DNA of 64,000 bases from Thiomonas sp. X19 (GTDB taxonomy: Bacteria; Pseudomonadota; Gammaproteobacteria; Burkholderiales; Burkholderiaceae_C): NCBI RefSeq assembly GCF_900089495.1, contig NZ_LT605203.1, positions 4,342,778 through 4,406,777 on the forward strand, written 5' to 3'. Shown piece by piece: positions 19,748 through 28,506 of this stretch. A program made the position numbers and the translations under genes. How positions within the stretch are numbered: the first letter of the stretch is position 1; each line of letters opens with the position of its first letter. A model generated the notes under the pieces. The model worked only from the letters and a program-made list of their open reading frames with translations, had not been told where the DNA came from and did no database searches.

Positions 19748-21048
19748 CAGCTCGTCACTCCGCTGCCGATGTTGCCACTGACGGCGCCGCCCGGCGCCCC
19801 GCTTGTTGCGTCGCCCGTCGCGCCACCCGCCACGCCAACGCTGAGCTTGCCGCCCTCGGCCTTGCAAGGCAGTTGTAGCAGGCCGCAACGAGCTTGCGCG
19901 GCAGCGGCTTGGGCGCTGCCCAGGTCGAGCTGGAGCTGACCCGGGGTGTAATCGAGTTTGCCGATGGTGGTTTTCTCCGGCAGCACCCGCGCCGCCGCGC
20001 CCATCAGCGCTTCCACGCTGGTGCTGGTGGGCTTGCCGGCGCGGGTGCGGGCGTTGTCGAGCGCGCGCTGCATTTGCAGCCGGGCATCGAGCACCGCGGG
20101 TGTGCCCGGCAGGGCCTCGCTCACCACGGTTTGCACCTGCGTCTGCAGCCGGTTGCGGGTGCTGCGCAGCTTCATCGCCACCAGGTTGATGCCGACGATC
20201 TGCACCAGCAGCAGCACGCCGACGAGCATGGCCACGCGGCGCCAGGCCGGGGCGCGCAACTGTTTGGCCAGCCCGGCGATGCCGCGTTGCATCGCCGCTT
20301 GCGGCGCCAGTTCGAACTGGCGCAAATTCCAGCCCGACTGCGTGGCGCGCGCCAGCAGGGCTGCATGGGTGATGGGCGTGATTTCGGCGTTGGTGCCGAA
20401 CCAGCGTGTGGCCAGATCCTGCAAGTCCGGGTCGACCAACACGCGCGTGGGCCGCGCGGTGAGCAATTCCGGCGCGGGCGAGTCCTCGTGCGCGGAGTCT
20501 GCAGGTGTCGCGCCGGCGGTTGCACCAGTCGGCAGATGCAGCCAGGCGGCTTCGCCATCGGCGTCGCGCCAGAGCAGGCGCAGTCCGCCGGGCATGGCGC
20601 TGAGCCACGCTTCTGCAGGGGCCAACAACGCCGGCTCGGGCACCACGGCGACGGGTTCGCGCCCGGCCTGGGCCAGGGTTTGCAAGGCCGCGGCCAGCGG
20701 CGCGCGCTCGCAGGCGCAGGCCAGGCGCACACTGCCGTCGGCCTCGCGTGGGCCGGCGGCGAGATGCACGCCGGCCGTGTCGTGCAGCAGGCGCTCTTCC
20801 AGCGCCCCGGCCAAGGCGGCTTGCAGTCGCTGGGGTGGCATCGCCGGGAGGTTCAGCGCCAGCAGGGTGAGCTGCTCGGCGGGCAGCACCGCCACCACGC
20901 GCTGTGCCCGCGGCAGCAACGCGGGCTGGGCATGACCGTTGTCGGTCGCCTGTCCGCCGGCGTTCAGCAAGGTGTAGTCCAGCGCGGTGGATTTGCCACC
21001 GACGCCGGCAGAGCTGCCTGAATGCAAGCGAACGATGAGCGTGCTCAT
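19747..21048 (-). CDS. gspL: Type II secretion protein GspL
   Basis: GspL anchors the GspE ATPase to the membrane. From the ATG giving MSTLIVRLHSGSSAGVGGK the product is 433 residues. The N-terminal half is an actin-like cytoplasmic domain (RVVAVLPAEQLTLLALNLPA is typical). One membrane segment follows near residue 270 (RVAMLVGVLLLVQIVGINLV), then a periplasmic GspL-C domain. The C-terminal tail is Gly/Ala/Ser-rich (GGATGDATSGAPGGAVSGNI). It overlaps gspM by one base; 70 nt separate it from gspK. Confidence 0.93.
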   Translation of the reverse strand: MSTLIVRLHSGSSAGVGGKSTALDYTLLNAGGQATDNGHAQPALLPRAQRVVAVLPAEQLTLLALNLPAMPPQRLQAALAGALEERLLHDTAGVHLAAGPREADGSVRLACACERAPLAAALQTLAQAGREPVAVVPEPALLAPAEAWLSAMPGGLRLLWRDADGEAAWLHLPTGATAGATPADSAHEDSPAPELLTARPTRVLVDPDLQDLATRWFGTNAEITPITHAALLARATQSGWNLRQFELAPQAAMQRGIAGLAKQLRAPAWRRVAMLVGVLLLVQIVGINLVAMKLRSTRNRLQTQVQTVVSEALPGTPAVLDARLQMQRALDNARTRAGKPTSTSVEALMGAAARVLPEKTTIGKLDYTPGQLQLDLGSAQAAAAQARCGLLQLPCKAEGGKLSVGVAGGATGDATSGAPGGAVSGNIGSGVTS

Positions 21049-21118
21049 GCGGAGGGCTTTGCGCCGGGCGTGTCGAGGAGGGCTCTCATACCGAACGATT
21101 GTAGGGATGCGGGTGCCG

Positions 21119-22159
21119 TCAGGACGCCGGCGCCGGGGCCGCCGCAAGCCAGGGCGGCACGCGCTGCATGCGCAGCACCAGGGTGATGAGGCCGACGCGC
21201 TGGATGAGCGCACGCTCGGCGTACTCGAAGTGGCCGATACGCACCCGCGCGGTGGCGTCGAAAAAGCCACTGGACACGCTCACCAGTGCGGGGTTGATGT
21301 CCGGGTGGGCCTGTTGGCCCAAGGCCGTGGTGATGTCGCCGGTATTGCGGAAATAGTTCTGCTTGCGCGACTGCACCAGGCGCGCGGCGGCATCGGCCGA
21401 GATGTTCAGCACCGCCGCCAACACGTTGGCGCCAGCCGTGTTGGCGTTCACCGGCGTTGGCGTGGGCAGCAGGGTGACATCGGCAAGCAGCGCCGGCAGC
21501 GCCTGGGCCACGGCGGGCGACAAGCGCGCCAGGTCCTGCAACTGCTGTACCGGCAGCGAGCTGGCTTGTCCGGCGTTGGTGCCAAGCGCAGGCTGTGATG
21601 CTGCGCTGCCCGGCGCGGCGGCTGTTGCGGCCGTGGCGAGTAGCGCCGCGGCCACGCCATTGGCCAGGGTTTGCGCCACGTCCTCGCTCACGCCGAGGGT
21701 GGCGCACAGGCGCTGCAGCACGGCCAGGGCGTTCGGGTCGATGCGCCCACCGGGGGCCAGATCGGCCAGATTGAAGCGGCTTTGCGCGTCGGTGATGTGG
21801 CCTTCCAGCCAGGCATCGGGCAGGCTGCCGACGCTTTGCCCGCGTGCGGCGAGAAACGTGGACAGGCGCGATTCGGCCAGCGGCACGGCCCATGGCTCGC
21901 TCAGCGTGTCCACGCTGGAATTGCGCGCATCCTCGCGCAGGATGAGCCGCGCCCAATCCACCGTGCCGCGCAGGATCCAGCGCGCCTGGGTCGCCTGCTT
22001 GGCCGTCTGCTCGCGGCTGATGGCGCCCCATTGCCGCCAGAACATGCCCGACACCATCACCGCGGCCAGCGCGGCAATCAGCAGCGCGGTGATCAGCGCC
22101 GCGCCGCGGGTACGCGCCGCGGGCGGCATGGGTTGCGCCATGCTCTTGCGCGGTTGCAT
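21119..22159 (-). CDS. gspK: Type II secretion minor pseudopilin GspK
   Basis: GspK caps the pseudopilus tip together with GspI and GspJ. The 346-residue product starts MQPRKSMAQPMPPAARTRG with a prepilin-like cleavage site before AALITALLIAALAAVMVSGM. Its Gly-to-Ala and missing Glu5 pattern is typical of GspK. The large globular domain has GspK landmarks SRFNLADLAPGGRIDP and TPVNANTAGANVLAAVL. It starts 2 nt after the gspJ stop. Confidence 0.94.
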   Translation of the reverse strand: MQPRKSMAQPMPPAARTRGAALITALLIAALAAVMVSGMFWRQWGAISREQTAKQATQARWILRGTVDWARLILREDARNSSVDTLSEPWAVPLAESRLSTFLAARGQSVGSLPDAWLEGHITDAQSRFNLADLAPGGRIDPNALAVLQRLCATLGVSEDVAQTLANGVAAALLATAATAAAPGSAASQPALGTNAGQASSLPVQQLQDLARLSPAVAQALPALLADVTLLPTPTPVNANTAGANVLAAVLNISADAAARLVQSRKQNYFRNTGDITTALGQQAHPDINPALVSVSSGFFDATARVRIGHFEYAERALIQRVGLITLVLRMQRVPPWLAAAPAPAS

Positions 22160-22161
22160 GT

Positions 22162-22872
22162 TCACTGCCGGTTCTCCAGCAGGAATTCGCGCATGATGGT
22201 GCCCTGCAAATCGGGCGCGGCGCTTTGCAGCGTGAGGCGCAAGGCGGCGGGGGTGCGCAGCGACGCGAACGCCGGGTTGCTGCCGGCAGCGCTGTTGGCC
22301 GAGGTGTAGGGGTTGGACCAGCTGCCGCTTTGCTGCAGGATGCCGATGCCGGCGTAGCGGTACACCAGCACGCGCATGTCGGTGATGTCGGGCAAGGCTT
22401 CGATGGCGGTGCCCTGCGGGCTTTGCATCGCCGCCAGCAGCGCGCCGCGCGAGGCGGTCGGGGCGCTGGCCCAGCGCATCCAGCGGCTGCCACGCAGACC
22501 CCAGCGCGCCACTTGCAGCCAACCCGCGTCGGGCGGCAGGCTGGCGCCAGGCCAGGCGCGCATGTCTTCGCCCATGGCTTGCGGTGCGCGCCGCACGATG
22601 AGCAGGTCGCCATTGCCGGCCAGGCTCACCGCCGGCAGGGCTGCGCCCTCGTCGGCGGCGGCGGCGAGGTCGTCGGCCATTTGGCGCATCGTCAGCGACA
22701 GGCGTTCGGCCGCGTGCATGCGGGTGCGCGCGGTGTCGCGTCCCTGCGCCACGCTGTCCAGCCCGCGCCAGCCCAGGCCCGCCATCACCGCCATGATGAG
22801 TGCGGCCACCAGCAGCTCGATCAAGGTGAAGCCGGCGTTGCGGCGCGGGGCGGTGCGAGGCGGGTGGCGCAT
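22162..22872 (-). CDS. gspJ: Type II secretion minor pseudopilin GspJ
   Basis: This 236-residue pseudopilin has the class III signal NAGFTLIELLVAALIMAVM (cleavage after Gly, Glu at +5), followed by the alpha-helical spine and a globular domain ending GTIMREFLLENRQ. The ATG overlaps the gspI stop by one base (TGATG). Length and the RYAGIGILQQSGSWSNPY region fit GspJ. Confidence 0.94.
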   Translation of the reverse strand: MRHPPRTAPRRNAGFTLIELLVAALIMAVMAGLGWRGLDSVAQGRDTARTRMHAAERLSLTMRQMADDLAAAADEGAALPAVSLAGNGDLLIVRRAPQAMGEDMRAWPGASLPPDAGWLQVARWGLRGSRWMRWASAPTASRGALLAAMQSPQGTAIEALPDITDMRVLVYRYAGIGILQQSGSWSNPYTSANSAAGSNPAFASLRTPAALRLTLQSAAPDLQGTIMREFLLENRQ

Positions 22873-23264
22873 CACAAATTGCCGATGATGGTGACCACGT
22901 TCCAAGCCGTCCAGCCGGAGGTGTCCAGCACCTGCACATCGACGCGGCGGAAGTTGGGGTTGGGCGTGGGCTGCACGTCCACGTTCAAGGTGAAGCTTGC
23001 GTTGGCCTCGGTGCAATGGCTCTGGCTTTGGCCGGTGGGCGGGAAGATGCGGCTCAGGCGCTGGTCGATCAGGAAATTCTCGGCGCATTGCTGCGCCAGA
23101 ACCGCCTGGTGGTAGCGCTCCGCGTTGTCCTGCAACCCGCCGGACGCGCGCATGGCGGCGAGCAGGGCGATGGCCACCACGGCGAGGGCCACCAGCACTT
23201 CGAGCAGGGTGAAGCCGCGGGACGATGGATGCCTGGGACGCGATCGGAGCATGGCGGGGATCAC
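22872..23264 (-). CDS. gspI: Type II secretion minor pseudopilin GspI
   Basis: This 130-residue pseudopilin has the prepilin signal SRGFTLLEVLVALAVVAIAL and the GspI core stretch ERYHQAVLAQQCAENFL. Size is typical. GspI, J and K form the tip complex, and the three genes here are contiguous with one- or two-base junctions. It follows gspH by 3 nt. Confidence 0.95.
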   Translation of the reverse strand: MIPAMLRSRPRHPSSRGFTLLEVLVALAVVAIALLAAMRASGGLQDNAERYHQAVLAQQCAENFLIDQRLSRIFPPTGQSQSHCTEANASFTLNVDVQPTPNPNFRRVDVQVLDTSGWTAWNVVTIIGNL

Positions 23265-23267
23265 GAA

Positions 23268-23846
23268 TCAGCGCTGGCTGCGCACGGCGAACGGCGCCAG
23301 TCCGTCGCTGGCGATGGTGACGACGCGACCATCGTCCTGCAGCGTGATGTCCAGCGGCGGCGACACCGGCTCGGTGCCGAACACCAGCCAGCTGGGCGCG
23401 GCACCCGGTCCGGCGACGCCGCCGCTGGCCCGCACCGCGACCTGCCCGGCCTGAACCGTGGCGCTGGTGCCGCGTGGCTGGTAGTTGGCGGGCAGGGCGG
23501 CGTCACCGCTCAGCCACTGCCAGCGCCGTGCCGTGAGCGGGGCATCGTCCAGTGGAATCCAGCCGCGCGGCGAGGGTTGCAAAAAGGTGTAGCCGGCAGG
23601 TCCCGGCGCCCAGGCCAGCGGTTCGCCGCGCGCAGCTGCCTGCTCGCGCGCGGCGTCCAGCAAGGCGGCCAGACGTTCGGCCTCGCGCTGCATGCTTTCC
23701 TGTCCGCTTTGCGGCAGGGCCATGGCGGCCAGGCCGGTGAGCAACGCCATCACCAGCAGCGCGACCAGCAACTCCACCAGGGTGAAACCGCGCGCTGCGT
23801 GTGCCGGCGAGCAAGTTCCGGCGTGCCGCGCCGTGGCGGGGCCCAT
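23268..23846 (-). CDS. gspH: Type II secretion minor pseudopilin GspH
   Basis: The prepilin motif AARGFTLVELLVALLVMALL is followed by a spine and a beta-rich domain ending ASDGLAPFAVRSQR. The frame is open much further upstream, so the start is uncertain. I take the ATG at 23846 (192 residues), since the upstream codons are proline-rich, run through intergenic hairpin repeats and do not resemble pseudopilins. GspH joins the major pilin GspG to the tip complex. Confidence 0.85.
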   Translation of the reverse strand: MGPATARHAGTCSPAHAARGFTLVELLVALLVMALLTGLAAMALPQSGQESMQREAERLAALLDAAREQAAARGEPLAWAPGPAGYTFLQPSPRGWIPLDDAPLTARRWQWLSGDAALPANYQPRGTSATVQAGQVAVRASGGVAGPGAAPSWLVFGTEPVSPPLDITLQDDGRVVTIASDGLAPFAVRSQR

Positions 23847-23980
23847 TGCCCCCGCTTCTTGGGAAAACGCACGGCCGCCCGAAGTTTTCTCGGGTGGCTC
23901 GGTGCTGAGCATGCGCCGAGACCATTCGCATGGCGCGCGAACAGGCACAGGCACAGGTCTATTCGCTGGCCCAAGCTCAT

Positions 23981-24014
23981 CCCCCTGGGGGGGTGGCTGC
24001 TGCAAGGCAGCAGC
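23981..24014. repeat. Hairpin repeats in the gspG-gspH gap
   Basis: Two adjacent inverted repeats lie just after gspG: CCCCCTGGGGGGG and the 19-nt GCTGCTGCAAGGCAGCAGC (8-bp arms, 3-nt loop, 23996-24014). On the transcript these would fold directly after the gspG stop. This is a common place for a processing or stabilising hairpin that raises the level of the major pilin relative to downstream genes. There is no T-run, so full termination is unlikely. Confidence 0.6.
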
Positions 24015-24027
24015 CTGGGGGCTCACC

Positions 24028-24504
24028 CTACTGCCAGCTGCCGATGTCGGCATTGGCGCCCTCGCCTCCGGGCTTGCCGTCAGCGCCGTAGCTGAACACG
24101 TCGACCGCGCCTTTGACGCCGGGGTTGAGATATTGGTAGGGGCGACCCCAGGGATCGGTCGGCAACTTGTCCAGGTAGGGTTTCCAGTTGGTGGGGATGG
24201 GCGGCGTCGAAGGCTTGACCACCAGCGCCTGCAAGCCCTGCTCCTGCGTCGGGTAGTTGCCGTTGTCGAGCTTGTACAGCTTGAGCGCCTGCATGATGGT
24301 GGCGATGTCGGTCTTGGCGGCGGTTTCGCGCGCCTCGTCGGTACGGCCCAGGATGTTGGGCACGATGAGCGCAGCCAGCACGCCCATGATGACCAGCACC
24401 ACCATCAGCTCGATCAGGGTGAAGCCGCGGCTGTGGCGGCGCTGGCGAGGCGCGAATCGATCCGCGCTCGCCAGGGGTTTGGAAGATGGGGAAACGGCAA
24501 TCAT
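24028..24504 (-). CDS. gspG: Type II secretion major pseudopilin GspG
   Basis: GspG is the main pseudopilus subunit. The prepilin signal [19 protein letters not shown] is followed by the GspG hallmark regions [35 protein letters not shown] and [19 protein letters not shown], the last holding the calcium-site loop. I took the ATG at 24504 (158 residues). The leader before the cleavage site is long, so a later start is possible. It is the first gene of the minus-strand gsp run and divergent from gspC. Confidence 0.95.
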   Translation of the reverse strand: MIAVSPSSKPLASADRFAPRQRRHSRGFTLIELMVVLVIMGVLAALIVPNILGRTDEARETAAKTDIATIMQALKLYKLDNGNYPTQEQGLQALVVKPSTPPIPTNWKPYLDKLPTDPWGRPYQYLNPGVKGAVDVFSYGADGKPGGEGANADIGSWQ

Positions 24505-24610
24505 GCGGAGGCGTCCATGGTGGGCCGTCGGGGCCGGCCCGGAGGTTGGTGCAAAAGCCCGCACGCGCAGTGTGTTGGCCATGCGGGCATCGGGGTGGGT
24601 GGCAGACGAC

Positions 24611-24638
24611 TTGCCTGTCTTCACCGGACGGCCATAAT
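24611..24638 (+). promoter_or_regulatory. Promoter candidate for gspC
   Basis: TTGCCT (24611-24616) and CATAAT (24633-24638) are separated by 16 nt on the plus strand. The start of transcription would be at about 24645, only a few bases before the gspC ATG at 24648, so the message would have little or no leader. Both boxes are imperfect, and the call is tentative. Confidence 0.4.
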
Positions 24639-24647
24639 AGTGGCCTC

Positions 24648-25271
24648 ATGTTCAAGTTCTCTCGCCTATCGCCTGCTGCCGGCATGGTTGCCGACACCCC
24701 CTCGACGTCCTCGCTGCGCGTGGCTTGGTTGGTTTCGCTGCTGCTGGCATTCACCTGCGCGGCCAGCTTCGGCTACTGGGCCTTGCAGCTGCTGGCACGC
24801 CCGGCCTCCATACCCAGCGACGCCCAAGCCGTGGGCCGGCTGGATACCGACGCTCTGGTGGCCGCGGCGCCGCGGCTGTTTGGCACCACCGCGCCCCTGC
24901 CGGACAAGGGACCGGCCGCACCGGCGCGCTACCGGCTTTGGGGAGTGATCGGTGGCGGTTCGGAAGCTGGCGCCGCGCTCATCGGCGTGGACGGCAAGCC
25001 GCCGCAGGCGGTGGCGGTGGGTGGGGCGGTTGCGCCCGGGGTGCGCCTCGACTCCACCACATACGGCCATGCGGTTCTGGTCCAGAACGGCACGCATGTG
25101 AACCTCAAGCTCCAGCCCCAGGGCGGCAGCCCCACTTTGCCCGGCGCCGGCGCCCCGCCAGACTACATACCGCCGCAGATCGGGGGCGTGCAAGCGGCGC
25201 CTGCCCCCGCCCCCGGCGGCGTCAGCAGCTTTACGCCCAATCTCGCCCCGGGCTTCGCGCCACGGCCGTAG
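24648..25271 (+). CDS. gspC: Type II secretion protein GspC
   Basis: GspC links the inner-membrane platform to the secretin. The 207-residue product has a cytoplasmic start, one membrane segment (LVSLLLAFTCAASFGYWALQ, about residues 27-47) and an HR domain with the typical LFGTTAP and YRLWGVIGGGSEAGAALIGV stretches. It ends in a Pro/Gly/Ala-rich tail without a PDZ or coiled-coil domain, a short GspC form. It is transcribed away from gspG, on its own. Confidence 0.9.
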   Translation: MFKFSRLSPAAGMVADTPSTSSLRVAWLVSLLLAFTCAASFGYWALQLLARPASIPSDAQAVGRLDTDALVAAAPRLFGTTAPLPDKGPAAPARYRLWGVIGGGSEAGAALIGVDGKPPQAVAVGGAVAPGVRLDSTTYGHAVLVQNGTHVNLKLQPQGGSPTLPGAGAPPDYIPPQIGGVQAAPAPAPGGVSSFTPNLAPGFAPRP

Positions 25272-25282
25272 GAGTCGACCCC

Positions 25283-25945
25283 ATGAACATTGGCGACATG
25301 CTGCCCGGGCTCCGGCGGCGGGTTTCCATCAGCCTGCTGCTTCCTGTTTTGCTGCTCGGCGGCTGCGCAAGTTTCGGCGCCTTGCGCACGACCGTGGTGA
25401 CCCCCCACTCAGCGCCCCAGGCCCTGGTCGGCGCCAAGGTGCTGGTTCAGGCGTCTGCCGGCAACGAGGCCAGTGCTCATGCCTACGAATTCCAGAGCGC
25501 CGTGGTCGATGCCATGGCGCGGGCGGGCATGGTGCCCCTGCTCAACCAGCCTGCGCCTTACACCGCCCGCTACGACTACCGCATCCGGCCCGATCTCGCG
25601 GCCACCTACGGCCCCTTGGGGTGGCCGGCGCCGATGCTGCTGCCCAGCAGCGGTGTGTATTTCACCGGCGGTTTTGGATACGTTGGTGGTTTCGACGACG
25701 AGGACGGCGGCGACGATGACGACGGGTTCGGCGGCTGGATGCCGCCGCCCATCTGGTATGTCCGCAGCCTCACCCTGGACATTCGCGATACCGCCACCGG
25801 CGCGCTGGTGTGGAGCTCTCACGCCGCGATTGGCGGCTACGAGCGCGGTCTGGCTTCCGTCGCCGCGCCACTGGCGCAAGCCGCGCTGCACGGCTTTCCC
25901 CAAGAATCGGGGCATCGCAAGCTGGTGTTGCCGCGCGCAGGCTGA
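25283..25945 (+). CDS. Outer-membrane lipoprotein, DUF4136-like
   Basis: The 220-residue product has a lipoprotein signal (ISLLLPVLLLGGCASFGALR, lipobox Leu-Gly-Gly-Cys) and a DUF4136-like body (YDYRIRPDLAATYGPLGWPA, SLTLDIRDTATGALVWSSHA). An acidic, glycine-rich patch of Asp/Glu (GGFDDEDGGDDDDGFGGW) lies near residue 140 and could bind metal ions. It starts 11 nt after gspC and may be co-transcribed, which would make it a candidate accessory lipoprotein, but no pilotin similarity was seen. Confidence 0.7.
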   Translation: MNIGDMLPGLRRRVSISLLLPVLLLGGCASFGALRTTVVTPHSAPQALVGAKVLVQASAGNEASAHAYEFQSAVVDAMARAGMVPLLNQPAPYTARYDYRIRPDLAATYGPLGWPAPMLLPSSGVYFTGGFGYVGGFDDEDGGDDDDGFGGWMPPPIWYVRSLTLDIRDTATGALVWSSHAAIGGYERGLASVAAPLAQAALHGFPQESGHRKLVLPRAG

Positions 25946-25966
25946 TCTCACGCAGGCCGCAACCGG

Positions 25967-27517
25967 TCAAGACAAGAACAACTGCGTCACCGGGTTGTCG
26001 GTTTCCTCGGTGTACTGGTAGCCGAGTTGTTGCAGGAAATGGCTGAATGCCCGGTTGTCGCTCGGCGGCACCTGGATGCCGACCAGGATTTGGGCGCTGT
26101 CGCCGCCTTGGTTGCGGTAGTGAAACAGGCTGATGTTCCAGTCGGGTGAGAGGCTGTCGAGGAAGCGCAGCAGCGCGCCCGGGCGCTCGGGGAAGTCGAA
26201 ACGCACCAGCCTCTCGTGTTCCGCCATGTTGCCGCCGGTCACCGTGCGCGGCGCGGGGCCGCCAACCAGATGGCGCAGATGGACCTTGGCCAACTCGTTG
26301 TCGCTCAGATCGAGCGCGCCATAGCCGGCACGCTCGAAAATCTGCGTCATTTTCTGCGCGTCGGCGCGGCCATTCACGGCCAGGCCGACGAACACATGCG
26401 CCGCTTCCGGTCCTTTGATGCGATAGGTGAATTCGGTCACATTGCGGCTACCCACCAGCCCGCAGAGGCGGCGAAAACTGCCCGGCTGCTCGGGGATGGT
26501 CACGGCGTACAAGGCTTCGCGCGCCTCGCCCACCTCGGCGCGCTCGGAGACGAAGCGCAGGCGGTCGAAGTTCATATTGGCGCCGCAGGTGATGGCCACC
26601 AGGGTTTCGCCCTTGAGCTTGTGCGCAGCGGCGTATTGCTTCAGCGCCGCCACCGACATCGCGCCGGACGGTTCCAGCACGCTGCGGGTGTCCTCGAACA
26701 CGTCCTTGAGCGCGGCGCACACCTCGTCGGTGCTGACGACAACGAAGTCGTCCACCAGGTCGCGCACCAGACGGAAGGTTTCCTCGCCCACGCGCTTGAC
26801 CGCTGTGCCATCGGCGAACAAGCCCACTTCGCTCAGCTCCACGCGCTTGCCGGCCCTCACGCTTTGCAGCATGGCGTCCGAATCGGGGGTCTGCACGCCG
26901 ATGATCTTGATCTCCGGTCGCACCGCTTTGATATACGCGGCCACTCCCGAAATCAGGCCGCCGCCGCCAATGGCGCAGAACACGGCATGGATGGGCCCCT
27001 GGTGCTGGCGCAGGATTTCCATGGCGATGGTGCCCTGGCCGGCGATCACGTCGGGGTCGTCGAAGGGGTGCACGAAGGCCAGCCCCTGCGCGGCCTGCAG
27101 CGTGAGCGCATGGGCGTAGGCGTCGCTGTAGCTCTCGCCTTCGAGCACCACGTCCACATTGCTGCCGCCGAAGGCACGCACCGCGTCGATCTTCACCTTG
27201 GGGGTGGTCGAGGGCATGACGATGACAGCGCGGCAGCCCAGTTTGTGCGCCGACAGCGCCACGCCTTGCGCATGGTTGCCAGCCGAGGCGCAGATGACGC
27301 CGCGCTTGCGCTCGTCTTCGCTCAGGCCCGACATTTTGTTGTAGGCGCCGCGCAGCTTGAAGCTGAACACCGGTTGCTGGTCTTCGCGTTTGAACAGCAC
27401 TTTGTTGTGCAACCGGCGGCTCAGATTGCGCGCGGGTTCCAGCGCGGTTTCCTGCGCCACGTCGTACACCCGGGCGGTGAGAATGCGCTGCAGATAATCG
27501 GTATGCTTCTTGGTCAC
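25967..27517 (-). CDS. ilvA: Threonine ammonia-lyase, biosynthetic
   Basis: IlvA deaminates threonine to 2-oxobutanoate, the first step of isoleucine synthesis. The 516-residue product has the long biosynthetic form: a PLP fold with the Schiff-base Lys in VFSFKLRGAYNK and the phosphate loop GGGGLISGVAAYI, then two C-terminal ACT-like regulatory domains (VTIPEQPGSFRRLCGL and VRFDFPERPGALLRFLDSL) that mediate isoleucine feedback. The initiator is GTG. A small terminated transcript lies upstream on the same strand. Confidence 0.97.
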   Translation of the reverse strand: MTKKHTDYLQRILTARVYDVAQETALEPARNLSRRLHNKVLFKREDQQPVFSFKLRGAYNKMSGLSEDERKRGVICASAGNHAQGVALSAHKLGCRAVIVMPSTTPKVKIDAVRAFGGSNVDVVLEGESYSDAYAHALTLQAAQGLAFVHPFDDPDVIAGQGTIAMEILRQHQGPIHAVFCAIGGGGLISGVAAYIKAVRPEIKIIGVQTPDSDAMLQSVRAGKRVELSEVGLFADGTAVKRVGEETFRLVRDLVDDFVVVSTDEVCAALKDVFEDTRSVLEPSGAMSVAALKQYAAAHKLKGETLVAITCGANMNFDRLRFVSERAEVGEAREALYAVTIPEQPGSFRRLCGLVGSRNVTEFTYRIKGPEAAHVFVGLAVNGRADAQKMTQIFERAGYGALDLSDNELAKVHLRHLVGGPAPRTVTGGNMAEHERLVRFDFPERPGALLRFLDSLSPDWNISLFHYRNQGGDSAQILVGIQVPPSDNRAFSHFLQQLGYQYTEETDNPVTQLFLS

Positions 27518-27602
27518 GGCCGGCCTGCAAAAGAGGACAATCGGTCATTGTAGGAAGGGCCGCCACAGCGTCACGCGGTTGAGACTCTGCCTGAACGACG
27601 GG

Positions 27603-27693
27603 CAAAAAAAACCCAGGCTTGTTGCCTGGGTTGGAATCCACCTAAGGAGGAGGGTGGAGGAGACAAGGGGAGCTGATCCAAATCGATCAACGT
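27603..27693 (-). ncRNA. Candidate small RNA or ilvA leader with anti-Shine-Dalgarno motifs
   Basis: A strong promoter on the minus strand would start a roughly 90-nt RNA near 27693. It ends in a textbook terminator: the 9-bp stem AACCCAGGC/GCCTGGGTT (27610-27632) followed by eight Ts. The middle of the RNA holds two pyrimidine runs, CTCCTCCACC and CTCCTCCTT, which mimic the anti-Shine-Dalgarno sequence. ilvA starts 86 nt beyond the terminator on the same strand, so the RNA could be a free sRNA, a leader attenuator, or both. No Ile- or Thr-rich leader peptide is apparent. Confidence 0.6.
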
Positions 27694-27699
27694 GAACAC

Positions 27700-27728
27700 A
27701 TAGTAAGACAATTGCTGCTGCGTTGCAA
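27700..27728 (-). promoter_or_regulatory. Promoter for the small RNA upstream of ilvA
   Basis: On the minus strand TTGCAA (27723-27728) and TACTAT (27700-27705) stand exactly 17 nt apart. This is a good sigma-70 match and the best promoter in the 431-nt gap between ilvA and the OsmC gene. The remaining AT-rich part (27740-27810) probably holds the promoter for the plus-strand OsmC gene, but I could not single out boxes there. Confidence 0.6.
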
Positions 27729-27948
27729 AACCCCTTGAGCCAGTCTGGTATTTTAGAAAATCAGCATCAACTTATATATAAAGTTTAATAAGATCAATGA
27801 CTTATCGAAAAATTTTGATGCAACGCTGGCCTGCCACTGGTGTTGCTTCCCCTGCGCGGTGCTGAAGACCGGCCAGTTTGGTGCAGTGCAATGTATTGGG
27901 TGCCCTACAACGACAACACAGGCTGCCAACAACCCAGGAGTTTGAACA

Positions 27949-28392
27949 ATGATGGAATGCACAGTGCAATGGGCCGGCGAAGACGGCATGGCCTTTATCG
28001 CCACCACCGGCAGCGGGCATATTCTGGCGATGGATGGCGCCCCGGCCGCACAAGCCGGCGACCCCGGTGGTCACAACCTCGCGCCGCGACCCATGGAAAC
28101 CGTGCTCGCCGGTACTGGCGGCTGCTCGGCTTATGACGTGGTCTACATCCTGAAAAAAGGTCGGCAGGACGTGCGTGGCTGCAGCGTCAAGCTCCAGGCC
28201 GAGCGCGCCGCCTCCGACCCCAAGGTGTTCACCCGCATTCATTTGCATTTCACCGTCAGTGGCAAAGGACTGGCGCCGTCGGTGGTGGAGCGGGCCGTGC
28301 GTCTCTCGCAGGAAAAATACTGCTCGGCCACCGCCATGCTGGCGAAAACGGCGGCCATCACGAGCAGCGTGGAGATCGCCGAAGTCGGCTGA
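27949..28392 (+). CDS. OsmC/YhfA-like family protein
   Basis: The 147-residue product has the OsmC fold signature: PRPMETVLAGTGGCSAYDVVYILKK in two parts, with one Cys in TGGCSAYDV and a second in EKYCSATAMLAKTA. The paired cysteines in this family reduce organic hydroperoxides. The substitution pattern is closest to the YhfA subgroup, whose substrate is less clear. It stands alone on the plus strand after a long AT-rich leader. Confidence 0.85.
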   Translation: MMECTVQWAGEDGMAFIATTGSGHILAMDGAPAAQAGDPGGHNLAPRPMETVLAGTGGCSAYDVVYILKKGRQDVRGCSVKLQAERAASDPKVFTRIHLHFTVSGKGLAPSVVERAVRLSQEKYCSATAMLAKTAAITSSVEIAEVG

Positions 28393-28506
28393 GATCCGGC
28401 GGGGGAAGGCGCCAGATCGGGATGCCCGTCGACCGCGCTGGGCTGTCGCAGTCGCTCCAGTTCCTGGCCAGCCGTGAATCTCCACAGGGCAGCGATTGCC
28501 CTTGGT

